Below, piece by piece: positions 34,808 through 43,685 of a stretch of 64,000 nt of DNA (the first letter of the stretch is position 1; each line of letters begins with the position of its first letter). A program made the position numbers and the translations under genes. Under the pieces are notes generated by a model, which saw nothing but the letters and a program-made list of their open reading frames with translations, searched no databases and had not been told where the DNA came from. The stretch is from Chitinophagales bacterium (GTDB lineage: Bacteria > Bacteroidota > Bacteroidia > Chitinophagales > Chitinophagaceae), in the NCBI GenBank assembly GCA_015655015.1, contig JAATFV010000026.1, forward strand, positions 1 through 64,000. The letters run 5' to 3'.

Positions 34808-37800
34808 ATGCCTAAATTTTCACATTTACATACCCATACGCAATTCTCCCTGCTGGACGGGGCGGCCTCTATTCAAAGCCTCTATAAAAAAGCGGTGAAG
34901 GACGGCATGCCTGCGCTCGCTATTACCGACCACGGAAATATGTTCGGCGCCTTTGAATTTGTAGCAGAAGCCTATAAACACAAGAACGATGATGGCACCT
35001 TAAAGGTAAAGCCCATTGTCGGCTGTGAATTTTACGTAGTCGAGGACCGGCACCGGAAAGTGTTCACGAAAGAGCAGCGGGACCATCGTTATCACCAGGT
35101 GCTGCTGGCCAAGAACAAAGTGGGCTACCAGAACATCATCAAGCTTACCTCGCTGGGATATATGGAAGGCATGTACAGCAAGTACCCCCGGATAGATAAG
35201 GAGCTCATCCTGCAATATCATGAAGGGCTGATCGCGACCACCTGCTGTATCGGGGCCTATGTTCCGCAGACCATTTTGCATGAAGGAGAGGAAAAGGCGG
35301 AAAAGGAGTTCAAGTGGTGGCTGGATATTTTCGGAGAGGATTATATCATCGAGCTGCAACGGCATAACATCAAGGAGCAGGAGGTGATTAACCAGCTATT
35401 GCTGAAGTTTGCGAAGAAATACAATGTTCCCGTCATTGCTACCAATGACAGTCACTATACGGACCGGGATGATTATAATGCCCATGATATCCTGCTTTGT
35501 ATCAATACGGGGGAAAAGCAAACTACGCCGGGTTATGACGATTTTTCGAACGATGATGCCAATTCGAAGAGCCGTCGTTTCAAATTCCCGAATGATCAGT
35601 TCTATTTCAAGACCACGGAAGAGATGTCTACCCTCTTCCACGATATACCGGAAGCGATCGACAATACGAACCTCGTCGCATCGAAAGTGGAGGTGCTGAA
35701 CCTGAAGAAGGATATCATGCTGCCGAATTTCCCGGTGCCGCCGGAGTTCCAGATCCATGCCGAGAGTACGCTTAACCAGTGGGAATACCTGCGGCATCTT
35801 ACCCAGGAAGGGGCCAAACTCCGTTATAGCGATCTGACCCCGGAGATCCAGGAAAGACTGGACTTCGAATTGTTCACGATCAAGACCATGGGATTCGCCG
35901 GGTATTTCTTAATCGTGAGTGATTTTATCAAGGCCGGACGGGATATGGGGGTGTTCATAGGCCCGGGCCGTGGATCGGCAGCGGGCAGCGTGGTGGCCTT
36001 TTGTATCGGCATTACCAATATCGATCCCATTAAGTACGATCTGCTGTTCGAAAGATTTCTCAACCCGGACCGTAAGTCGATGCCGGATATCGATACGGAC
36101 TTTGACGATGAGGGACGGGGACGGGTGATCGAGTACGTGGTGCAAAAATATGGCAAGAACCAGGTGGCCCAGATCGTTACCTATGGTACGATGGCCGCCA
36201 AGATGAGTATCAAGGATGTCGCCCGCGCCCTGGACCTTCCGCTGGTGGAATCCAATGCCCTGGCCAAATTAGTGCCGGACAGGCCGGGCATAGAATTGAG
36301 GAGGGTGTTACATGCCCCCATGACTCCCAGGGAAGGTGAGAAATCCCTGGAAGAGAAAGACGGGGTCGGTCCGGACGACCTGGAAAATGTGAAGAAGATC
36401 CGCGAGATCTATCGGGGCGACGATATCCGCAGCCGGGTACTGCATGAAGCGGAAAGGCTGGAAGGGTCGGTACGAAGTACAGGTCTTCATGCCGCAGGTA
36501 TTATCATTGCACCGGAGGACCTGCTGAATATCATTCCGGTCTGTACGGCCAAGGACTCAAACCTGCTGGTCACACAGATCGAAGGAAGCATTATCGAGGA
36601 CGCCGGTGTTATCAAAATGGACTTTCTGGGGTTAAAGACCCTGAATATCCTGAAGACTGCCCTGGAGCTGATCAGGGAGAATCATGGCATAGAGATCGAT
36701 ATCGACACGATCCCCCTGGATGATGCGGAGACTTACGCGCTTTATCAACGGGCGGAGACGATCGGGACTTTTCAGTTTGAAAGTCCCGGTATGCAAAAAT
36801 ACCTGCGCGACCTGAAACCGGATAGGTTCAATGACCTGATCGCCATGAATGCCCTGTATCGCCCCGGCCCGATTGCCTACATTCCCAATTATATCGACCG
36901 TAAGCATGGCAGAGAGGAGATTGTCTTCGACCTGCCGGAAATGGAAGAATACCTGAAGGATACCTATGGTATCACGGTATACCAGGAACAGGTGATGTTG
37001 CTGGCGCAGAAGCTGGCGGGTTTCAGCAAGGGAGATGCGGACGTATTGCGAAAGGCGATGGGGAAAAAGCAGAAATCCATCCTGGACAAGATGAAAAGCC
37101 AGTTTATCAAGGGAGCCAGCGCCAAGGGGCTGGCAGCCGATAAGCTGGAAAAGATATGGACAGACTGGGAGGCCTTTGCCCAATATGCCTTTAATAAGTC
37201 TCACTCCACCTGTTACGCCTATGTGGCATTCCAGACCGCTTATTTAAAAGCCCACTACCCTTCCGAGTATATGGCGGCGGTGCTGAACCATGCGGGCAGC
37301 ATCGAAAAGATCACGTTCTTCATGGAAGAGTGTAAGCGTATGGGACTAAAGGTATTGGGTCCGGATATCAATGAATCCAGGAAGGGATTTGCCGTCAACC
37401 AGAAAGGAGAGGTCCGGGTAGGGCTCGGGGGACTGAAAGGCGTGGGTGAGGCTGCGGTAGAAGGCATTATAGAAGAAAGAGTAAAAGGAGGTCCTTTTAA
37501 ATCCATGTTCGACCTGATCAAAAGGATCAACCAGCGAACGGTGAACAAAAAGACATTGGAAAGCCTGGCTTATGCAGGGGGATTCGATTGCTTTACCGAA
37601 TTCCACCGGGCGCAGTATTTTTTCATGGCTCCCGGCGACACGGCCACGGGACTGGAAAAGATCATCAAATTCGGGAATGTATACCAGACGAATTCCACCC
37701 AGAGCAGCAATAGCCTGTTTGGCGACCTGGTGATGCCGGATGTCGCAACTCCGAAGATCCCAACCTGCGAGCCCTGGAGCCTTACGGAATTATTGAACTA

Positions 37801-38446
37801 TGAAAAGGAAGTGACGGGCATGTTCATGAGCGGACATCCCCTGGATCATTTCAAGTTCGAGATCACGCATTACGGTATTACGCAGCTGGGTGAATACAAT
37901 GAAGTGAAGGATGCGGTCAACCTGCAGGCAAATCCGGGCAAGCCTTTCCGGCTGGCCGGGCTGGTGGTGGATGCCCAGCACCGGGTCAGTAAGACGGGCA
38001 AGCAATTCGGCACCCTTACTATCGAAGACTATACGGGGAAAGCGGAGTTCATGTTATGGAGCGAGGATTATGCCCGGTATTCCAATTACCTGGAAAAGGG
38101 AAAAAATCTGTTTATTACCGGGAGCTTCAAGCAGCGGTTTAACAAGGCGGAATTCGAATTTAAGATAGATCGGATGATGTTGCTCGAAAGTATTAAGCCT
38201 ATTCTGACCAAACAGGTAATAATGGATGTGGAAGCACGTTTTATTAATGCAGAGCTGGTGCAGTTCATTGAAGCCAATATTAAAAAGTATCCGGGAAAAT
38301 CGTCCCTGAAGTTCAATATTAAGGAACTAAAGACCAAGGCCCAGGTAAGCATGTATAGCCTGGCAATGGGATTTGAGATGAATGACGAAATGGCCGCTTT
38401 TTTGGAGAAAACACCGGAGATGGAGGTTCAGGTGGTTACCGTCTGA
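34808..38446 (+). CDS. dnaE: DNA polymerase III subunit alpha
   Basis: A 1212-residue replicative polymerase of the DnaE1 type. The PHP domain starts at once (FSHLHTHTQFSLLDGAAS) with DHGNMFGAFEF. The palm has GPGRGSAAGSVVAF and the catalytic PDIDTDFDDEGRGRVIEY; the fingers include RPGPIAYIPNYIDRKHG. A helix-hairpin-helix region and an OB fold (RLAGLVVDAQHRVSKTGKQF) follow. It copies the chromosome with the clamp and proofreading subunit. The ATG at 34808 gives the conserved start; an upstream in-frame TTG at 34796 adds only four residues. It probably stands alone, ending at a small hairpin. Confidence 0.97.
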   Translation: MPKFSHLHTHTQFSLLDGAASIQSLYKKAVKDGMPALAITDHGNMFGAFEFVAEAYKHKNDDGTLKVKPIVGCEFYVVEDRHRKVFTKEQRDHRYHQVLLAKNKVGYQNIIKLTSLGYMEGMYSKYPRIDKELILQYHEGLIATTCCIGAYVPQTILHEGEEKAEKEFKWWLDIFGEDYIIELQRHNIKEQEVINQLLLKFAKKYNVPVIATNDSHYTDRDDYNAHDILLCINTGEKQTTPGYDDFSNDDANSKSRRFKFPNDQFYFKTTEEMSTLFHDIPEAIDNTNLVASKVEVLNLKKDIMLPNFPVPPEFQIHAESTLNQWEYLRHLTQEGAKLRYSDLTPEIQERLDFELFTIKTMGFAGYFLIVSDFIKAGRDMGVFIGPGRGSAAGSVVAFCIGITNIDPIKYDLLFERFLNPDRKSMPDIDTDFDDEGRGRVIEYVVQKYGKNQVAQIVTYGTMAAKMSIKDVARALDLPLVESNALAKLVPDRPGIELRRVLHAPMTPREGEKSLEEKDGVGPDDLENVKKIREIYRGDDIRSRVLHEAERLEGSVRSTGLHAAGIIIAPEDLLNIIPVCTAKDSNLLVTQIEGSIIEDAGVIKMDFLGLKTLNILKTALELIRENHGIEIDIDTIPLDDAETYALYQRAETIGTFQFESPGMQKYLRDLKPDRFNDLIAMNALYRPGPIAYIPNYIDRKHGREEIVFDLPEMEEYLKDTYGITVYQEQVMLLAQKLAGFSKGDADVLRKAMGKKQKSILDKMKSQFIKGASAKGLAADKLEKIWTDWEAFAQYAFNKSHSTCYAYVAFQTAYLKAHYPSEYMAAVLNHAGSIEKITFFMEECKRMGLKVLGPDINESRKGFAVNQKGEVRVGLGGLKGVGEAAVEGIIEERVKGGPFKSMFDLIKRINQRTVNKKTLESLAYAGGFDCFTEFHRAQYFFMAPGDTATGLEKIIKFGNVYQTNSTQSSNSLFGDLVMPDVATPKIPTCEPWSLTELLNYEKEVTGMFMSGHPLDHFKFEITHYGITQLGEYNEVKDAVNLQANPGKPFRLAGLVVDAQHRVSKTGKQFGTLTIEDYTGKAEFMLWSEDYARYSNYLEKGKNLFITGSFKQRFNKAEFEFKIDRMMLLESIKPILTKQVIMDVEARFINAELVQFIEANIKKYPGKSSLKFNIKELKTKAQVSMYSLAMGFEMNDEMAAFLEKTPEMEVQVVTV

Positions 38447-38462
38447 CAAAATACCAGTCAGT

Positions 38463-38481
38463 AAGCCCTGGAAGGCTTTTT
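38463..38481 (+). terminator. Small intrinsic terminator after dnaE
   Basis: AAGCC, a 6-nt loop and GGCTT are followed by a short T run, 17 bp after the dnaE stop. The stem is only 5 bp, so it may be weak. Confidence 0.5.
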
Positions 38482-38533
38482 GCAACTGCAATTGGGTTAG
38501 TTTGGCTGGATTAGTCGAGGATTTTAGTGGATT

Positions 38534-38547
38534 GTCGTTTGTACGAC
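38534..38547. promoter_or_regulatory. Palindrome in the trxA promoter region
   Basis: GTCGT-ttgt-ACGAC is an exact 5-bp inverted repeat, 73 bp upstream of the thioredoxin ATG. The motif TAGTCGG/TAGTCGA also occurs on both sides (near 38511 and 38564). A TTTG is in the centre and a near -7 box (GACATTTG, 38570-38577) follows. It could be a regulator site. Confidence 0.3.
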
Positions 38548-38619
38548 CAAAGAAGTGACTAAATAGTCGGACATTTGTAGAGTAGAAAATACATCATATA
38601 ACATAAAAAACACTCAATC

Positions 38620-38937
38620 ATGGCATTAGAATTAACAGATACCAATTTCCAGGACAAGGTAATCTCCTCCGATAAATTGACCATTGTGGATTTCTGGGCA
38701 GAATGGTGTGGTCCCTGTCGCGCTATCGGACCGGTCATCGAAGAATTATCGAAAGAGTACGGCGAAAAGATCAATGTGGGCAAGGTAAATGTGGACCATA
38801 ATCCTCAGCTGTCCGTCAACTATGGTATTACCAGCATTCCGGCGATCCTTTTCATCAAAGGCGGTAAAGTAGTGGATAAGCTGGTAGGCGCTCAACCGAA
38901 GTCTAATTTTGTAAAAAAGATCGATGCGCATATATAA
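38620..38937 (+). CDS. trxA: Thioredoxin
   Basis: A 105-residue classical thioredoxin with the active site WCGPC (Cys30 and Cys33) in VDFWAEWCGPCRAIGPV, and the cis-Pro segment GITSIPAILFIKGG. No signal peptide, so it is cytoplasmic. It passes electrons from thioredoxin reductase to ribonucleotide reductase, methionine sulfoxide reductases and peroxidases; two Msr genes are in this window but not adjacent. It has its own strong terminator downstream, so it is monocistronic. Confidence 0.96.
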   Translation: MALELTDTNFQDKVISSDKLTIVDFWAEWCGPCRAIGPVIEELSKEYGEKINVGKVNVDHNPQLSVNYGITSIPAILFIKGGKVVDKLVGAQPKSNFVKKIDAHI

Positions 38938-38960
38938 CTAATCATATATAAGTCAGAAGG

Positions 38961-38989
38961 ATCCGGGCAGTGATGCCCGGATTTTTTTT
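38961..38989 (+). terminator. Strong intrinsic terminator after trxA
   Basis: ATCCGGGC (38961-38968), loop AGTGAT and GCCCGGAT (38975-38982) form a perfect 8-bp stem followed by a run of T residues. Confidence 0.92.
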
Positions 38990-39081
38990 GAGTGGGAAAT
39001 TTCAATCCTGGCAACTATTTACTATTTTCATCCGTGCAAATTTATCATGTCCGGGTCAATTCCGTTTCATACAAGCCTGCT

Positions 39082-41163
39082 ATGCGAAAATTGCTGTTCC
39101 TCGTTCTCCTTTGTTCTGTCCGGTGCCTGATGATCACCGCACAACCCGTTCAGAAAACTGTGCAGGATGCCTATCTCATTACCAGGATGGCGGAGAAGTT
39201 CCATATTCAACCCCATCCGCTGGATGATGAAATGTCTTCAGCGGTCTATTCTCAACTATTGGAAGCTTTGGATGATCAACGGTTCTTTTTTACGCAAAAA
39301 GATATCCATGAATTATCCGTTTATCAGTTTAAGCTGGATGAGGAGATCAGCAGTCAGCAATCTGGTTTTTTGCAGCTGCTTACCGGTATTTATAAACAAA
39401 GACTGGCACAGGTCGACACCATGATCGATCATATCTCCGGGAGCGTTTTTAATTTCTCTCTTCATGAAAAATTGACGGTGGCGGAGGATAGCTCCTATCC
39501 GGCAGATATGGCAGGCATACATACGAAATTATATAAGTTACTGAAGGCTTATGTATTGGGCAGCATTGTCAATTATTCAGTTGTAAGGAACCGGCCCCTT
39601 ACTAAAAAGCTGACGGACAGCCTGGAACTCCTGTACCGGAAAAAAGCCGGCGTATCTGTCAGACGGTCGATCAAAAGAATATTGCAAAGCCCGATGGGCA
39701 TAGACAATGCCATTGGCACGACGTATTGCCAGGTGCTGGCAACCTGTTATGATCCTCATACTGCCTATTTCCCGCCGGATGAAAAGGATGCTTTTGAAAG
39801 TGAGCTGGGCAATAAAGCGCTCTCCTTCGGTCTCTCTCTCAAGGAAGACGAAGATGGCAACCCGGAAGTCGGCCGCCTGAAACCCGGCAGCCCTGCTTTC
39901 CAGAGCGGCGGGCTAAATGAAGGCGATAAAATATTGTCCATTCAGTGGGATGAGAAAGAGCCAATAGATGTCGCCACCGCATCTTTATCCGAGATCAGCG
40001 AGATATTGTCCGCCGCCGGAGGCAGTACGGTCACGCTCGCCATTAAAAAAGCAGATGGCATTACCCGGTCCGTGACGCTGCATAAGGAAAGACTGAATAC
40101 GGATGAAGACGAGGATAAAGTAAAAGGTTTTATTCTGAAAGGAGGCGCGACGATTGGTTATATCTCTTTACCGGCTTTTTATACCGACTGGGAGGACAAC
40201 AAAGGGATCAACGGCTGCGCTAATGATGTAGCCAGGGAAATTATTAAGCTGAAGAAAGAAAATATGGAGGGGTTGATCCTGGACCTTCGTTATAACGGGG
40301 GCGGCTCTATCCAGGAGGCGGTGGAGCTGTCGGGCATATTCATCGATGCCGGACCGGTGGCGCTGATAAAGACAAAAGACCCCAAAGTCGTTACGCTGAA
40401 AGATGTCAACCGGGGAACGGTCTGGGATGGTCCCCTGCTGTTACTGGTCAACGGATCCAGCGCCTCCGCCTCGGAAATGGTAGCGGGCACGTTGCAGGAT
40501 TACAACCGGGCGCTGATCGCAGGCTCCCCTACTTACGGGAAGGCTACCGCACAAGTGATCCTGCCCCTGGATACCAGCATCGACCTGAATACCTTTAATG
40601 GCCAGACAGCCGCAACTACTTATATCAAGCTCACGACTTCCAGGTTATACCGTATCACCGGCGCCACGGCACAAATGAATGGTGTCCAGCCTGATATTTC
40701 TTTGCCTGAGCCGGTGAATGCCCTACAGCAACGGGAGGCTGATGAGAAATTCGCGCTCCGCCCCTCTACCATCGAGGCTAATAAGTATTACAAACCTTTG
40801 CCTCCCCTGCCCGTAGCGGCTCTTGCCGCCAGCGCCAAAAAAGAAATGGATTCATCTTCCTTTTTTAAGGAGGCCCTTACACATACAGAGCAGGCAAAGA
40901 AAACGGCCGGCAAGCAGGACATTTCTTTATTTCTGGACGATGCCCTGCAGGCAAGGAAAAAAAGATCTTCCGACCCGTCTTCAGCAATAACTGCCCAGCC
41001 TGATAAAAATCCCGTATTCAGCGTGGACAACCTGAGTTATGAAAAGCAACGGCTGCAGGCCGATCCCGACCTACAGACGATCAATGAGGAAAGGAAGAAG
41101 ATATTGCTGGTCGACCCTTATATAAAGATCGCTTATCAACTGGCCGCCGTGATGATAAAATAA
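39082..41163 (+). CDS. Tail-specific protease (S41, Prc-like)
   Basis: A 693-residue exported protease. The ATG at 39082 opens a signal peptide (MRKLLFLVLLCSVRCLMITA then Q). An N-terminal helical domain contains DDQRFFFTQKDI, then a PDZ domain (GLSLKEDEDGNPEVGRLKPG), then the S41 core with LDLRYNGGGSIQEAVELSG, the catalytic Ser segment NGSSASASEMVAG and the Lys in SPTYGKATAQ. This is the layout of E. coli Prc, which trims C-terminal tails of periplasmic proteins and cell-wall enzymes. The helical C-terminal part (KRSSDPSSAI...) matches the family. The next gene starts 31 bp downstream. Confidence 0.94.
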   Translation: MRKLLFLVLLCSVRCLMITAQPVQKTVQDAYLITRMAEKFHIQPHPLDDEMSSAVYSQLLEALDDQRFFFTQKDIHELSVYQFKLDEEISSQQSGFLQLLTGIYKQRLAQVDTMIDHISGSVFNFSLHEKLTVAEDSSYPADMAGIHTKLYKLLKAYVLGSIVNYSVVRNRPLTKKLTDSLELLYRKKAGVSVRRSIKRILQSPMGIDNAIGTTYCQVLATCYDPHTAYFPPDEKDAFESELGNKALSFGLSLKEDEDGNPEVGRLKPGSPAFQSGGLNEGDKILSIQWDEKEPIDVATASLSEISEILSAAGGSTVTLAIKKADGITRSVTLHKERLNTDEDEDKVKGFILKGGATIGYISLPAFYTDWEDNKGINGCANDVAREIIKLKKENMEGLILDLRYNGGGSIQEAVELSGIFIDAGPVALIKTKDPKVVTLKDVNRGTVWDGPLLLLVNGSSASASEMVAGTLQDYNRALIAGSPTYGKATAQVILPLDTSIDLNTFNGQTAATTYIKLTTSRLYRITGATAQMNGVQPDISLPEPVNALQQREADEKFALRPSTIEANKYYKPLPPLPVAALAASAKKEMDSSSFFKEALTHTEQAKKTAGKQDISLFLDDALQARKKRSSDPSSAITAQPDKNPVFSVDNLSYEKQRLQADPDLQTINEERKKILLVDPYIKIAYQLAAVMIK

Positions 41164-41194
41164 CTGTTTATAATTTATACAAACCCCCTTCTAT

Positions 41195-42262
41195 ATGCCC
41201 CTTTTTTACAATACCCCGAAACATTATTTGTTTACCCTGCTCATTTTCCCCTTCTTGTGCCTGACATCTCCTTCCAGGGCGCAAAATAATATGGACAACC
41301 CGGGAGATTACATTACGGCGATCACCAGGGCCCGCGGTGAAATGGATACCAAGTATATGCAATACCTGAGCGCAACTGCCCATAGCCGGCGAGCGCGTAA
41401 GGTGGAGAAGCTCCGGCAGGAGGTGCTGGATAATATCACGGAGAGCAAATATAAAACGACGGACCTTCCGCTTTATAAAGGAGATAATTCCCTGCGCAAG
41501 GGCAGCATTGACTATATCCAGCTATGTTACATCGTCTTTAGCGAAGATTATAAGAAGATTGTCAATATGGAAGAGCTGGCCGAGCAGTCCGTCGATGAGA
41601 TGCAAGCCTATCTGCTATTGCAGGAAAAAGTAGGCGATAAGCTCAACCAGGCTTCCGCCGACCTGGAGAAGATCACCCAGGACTTTGCCGCTAAATATCA
41701 TGTTACGTTGAACCAGGAGAAAAATGCCCTTGGCGAGAAAATGGAGACAGCCGGCAAGCTCAATACATATGTCAATTCCATCTACATTATTTTTTTCAAA
41801 TGTAACTGGGAGGACGGGCAAATGGTGCTGGGCATGAACAACAAAAAGGTGAATGACGTGGAGCAGTCGCGCAGCGCTCTGCTCCAGTATGCCAATGAGG
41901 GGCTGAAGATGCTGGATACGTTGAAACCTTTCGAAGGCGATCCCTCTCTTGCCAATGCCTGTAAGCAGGTATTACTTTTTTATAAGCAGACCGCTGAAAA
42001 AGATGTTCCCAAACTGACGGACTTTTATCTCAAGCAGGATGAGTTCGCCCGGCTAAAAAAATCCTTTGACGATAAGCCGGCCGGCAGCCGGACCCAGGAG
42101 GATGTCAATAGTTTCAATAAGGCTGTTAAAGAGGTGAATGCTTCCGTCAATTCTTTTAATCAAACGAATACGCAGGTAAACAATAATCGCAGCCAGGCGT
42201 TGAACAGCTGGCAGGAGACGGAGAAGAAATTTGTGGATGAGCATATGCCGCATTATAAATAA
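41195..42262 (+). CDS. Secreted helical protein, possibly LIC11966-like surface protein
   Basis: A 355-residue exported protein with a signal peptide ending SRAQ. The mature part is almost all helical and charged (YMQYLSATAHSRRARKVEKL, VDEMQAYLLLQEKVGDKLN). It recalls a family of surface proteins annotated LIC11966 in Leptospira and Bacteroidota, but I hold this match loosely. No catalytic motif is visible. It follows the tail-specific protease by 31 bp and may be co-transcribed with it. Confidence 0.7.
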   Translation: MPLFYNTPKHYLFTLLIFPFLCLTSPSRAQNNMDNPGDYITAITRARGEMDTKYMQYLSATAHSRRARKVEKLRQEVLDNITESKYKTTDLPLYKGDNSLRKGSIDYIQLCYIVFSEDYKKIVNMEELAEQSVDEMQAYLLLQEKVGDKLNQASADLEKITQDFAAKYHVTLNQEKNALGEKMETAGKLNTYVNSIYIIFFKCNWEDGQMVLGMNNKKVNDVEQSRSALLQYANEGLKMLDTLKPFEGDPSLANACKQVLLFYKQTAEKDVPKLTDFYLKQDEFARLKKSFDDKPAGSRTQEDVNSFNKAVKEVNASVNSFNQTNTQVNNNRSQALNSWQETEKKFVDEHMPHYK

Positions 42263-42325
42263 GATTGTTTGCCGGGGAATGGCTGATTATTTGATCTCAA
42301 ATTATAAAAAGCAAAAACGAACAGG

Positions 42326-43147
42326 ATGGCTAATAACAAGGTTTGGTTTATTACGGGGTCTTCCCGCGGGTTTGGACGGATCTGGGCAGAGGCAGCCCTG
42401 CAACGGGGAGATAAGGTAGCGGCAACGGCGAGAAAAACAGATTCCCTGAACGATCTGGTGGCCCAATATGGGGAAGCTGTATTGCCGATTGCCCTGGATG
42501 TGACGGACAGAACAGCCTGTTTTGCCGCGATAAAACAGGCCCATGAACATTTCGGGCGCCTGGATGTCGTCATCAACAATGCCGGATATGGTCATTTTGG
42601 AACGATCGAGGAGATCAGCGAAAAAGAGGCGCGTGATCAGATGGAGACCAATGTATTCGGCGCCTTGTGGGTGACCCAGGCTGCGATCCCCATCATGCGG
42701 GAACAAAAGTCAGGGCATATCCTGCAGGTTTCCAGCATCGGAGGAGTAACTACTTTCCCCAATATCGGCATGTACCATGCCAGCAAATGGGCCCTGGAAG
42801 GATTTTCGGAAGCGCTGTCCCAGGAAGTAGAGCAGTTCGGCATCCATGTTACGTTAATAGAGCCGGCCGGTTATGAGACCGACTGGGCAGGCAGCTCCGC
42901 TACCCGCAGCCAGCCGATCAAAGAATACGATGAGCTGAAGGCAAGGCCGCGCCCTACCACGGCGGCTAAAAGGGGAAATCCACAAGCTACGGCTACGGCG
43001 ATCCTTACCGTGGTGGATAGCGAGCAGCCCCCTTTACGGCTTTTTCTGGGAACGTTGCCATTGCCTTTGATCAGGGAGCGTTATCAGCAGCGGATGGCGA
43101 CCTGGGAGAAGTGGAACGATGTGGCGGTGGCTGCGCAGGGGAATTAG
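42326..43147 (+). CDS. Short-chain dehydrogenase/reductase
   Basis: A 273-residue classical SDR. The nucleotide-binding motif TGSSRGFG is at residues 10-17, then DVTDR, NNAGYG and the catalytic YHASK with an upstream Ser (QVSSIGG). The Arg/Thr region after the first strand (TARKTDSL) suggests NADP(H). The closest subgroup is the one of oxidoreductases often annotated SDR family NAD(P)-dependent, substrate unknown. It is preceded by 63 bp of untranslated sequence and is convergent with a DinB gene. Confidence 0.92.
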   Translation: MANNKVWFITGSSRGFGRIWAEAALQRGDKVAATARKTDSLNDLVAQYGEAVLPIALDVTDRTACFAAIKQAHEHFGRLDVVINNAGYGHFGTIEEISEKEARDQMETNVFGALWVTQAAIPIMREQKSGHILQVSSIGGVTTFPNIGMYHASKWALEGFSEALSQEVEQFGIHVTLIEPAGYETDWAGSSATRSQPIKEYDELKARPRPTTAAKRGNPQATATAILTVVDSEQPPLRLFLGTLPLPLIRERYQQRMATWEKWNDVAVAAQGN

Positions 43148-43185
43148 TGGTTTCACTGCTGCTGAACATACAGACATGATAACCG

Positions 43186-43222
43186 CTGCATAGTGCAGGT
43201 CTATAGTCCCCGCACTATGCAG
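43186..43222. other. 11-bp-stem hairpin overlapping the DinB stop codon
   Basis: CTGCATAGTGC (43186-43196) and GCACTATGCAG (43212-43222) are exact inverted repeats around a 15-bp loop. The right arm encodes part of the last DinB residues and the loop holds its stop (43201-43203). It lies between the convergent SDR and DinB genes. No T-tract, so it may be a non-canonical terminator or mRNA stabiliser. Confidence 0.7.
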
Positions 43223-43653
43223 TAAGTCATATAATCGGATTCCGGTACGGCAAGTCCCCTGGCTGCTGCATTAGCTGCCAGCTGGCCCCGATGGTGAGCG
43301 CCATGTAAAAATATATGGTTCACGATGTCCGCAATAAGCGGCTCATAACGCTGGCCATTGAGGCGAACGACAGTGATTCTTTGTGCCAATCGCACCTCGT
43401 CTATCCCCTTTAAAAAGGCGGTGTTATCCGCTGCCAGCGCCAATAATTCGTCCTTATTCTCTATCTGCCACAGATCTTTGTTCCATTCTATTTCCCTGAT
43501 CCGTTCTATCCAGGCTCTTTCGCCTTTTATAATATGATTTATCAGCCGGCATAGGTGCTGATCGGCCGGATCCCGGCCATAGATCATTTCTATCCATTGC
43601 TGGTTGGCCCACTGGTTGAAAGAAATTTGATGATGTAAATGGGATGATGTCAT
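43201..43653 (-). CDS. DinB family protein (four-helix putative metalloenzyme)
   Basis: A 150-residue DinB/YfiT-type four-helix bundle. Likely metal ligands are His40 in LINHIIKGERAWI and the histidines of VNHIFLHGAHHRGQLA. The helix start SFNQWANQQWIEMI is typical. Members use metal for thiol-dependent reactions such as bacillithiol or mycothiol transfer, but most are uncharacterised. It appears to be a single gene, with the MFS gene on the same strand upstream ending 32 bp before it. Confidence 0.88.
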   Translation of the reverse strand: MTSSHLHHQISFNQWANQQWIEMIYGRDPADQHLCRLINHIIKGERAWIERIREIEWNKDLWQIENKDELLALAADNTAFLKGIDEVRLAQRITVVRLNGQRYEPLIADIVNHIFLHGAHHRGQLAANAAARGLAVPESDYMTYCIVRGL

Positions 43654-43685
43654 TGATTATAAGTTCTTGTAGCTTGCAACTGTAT

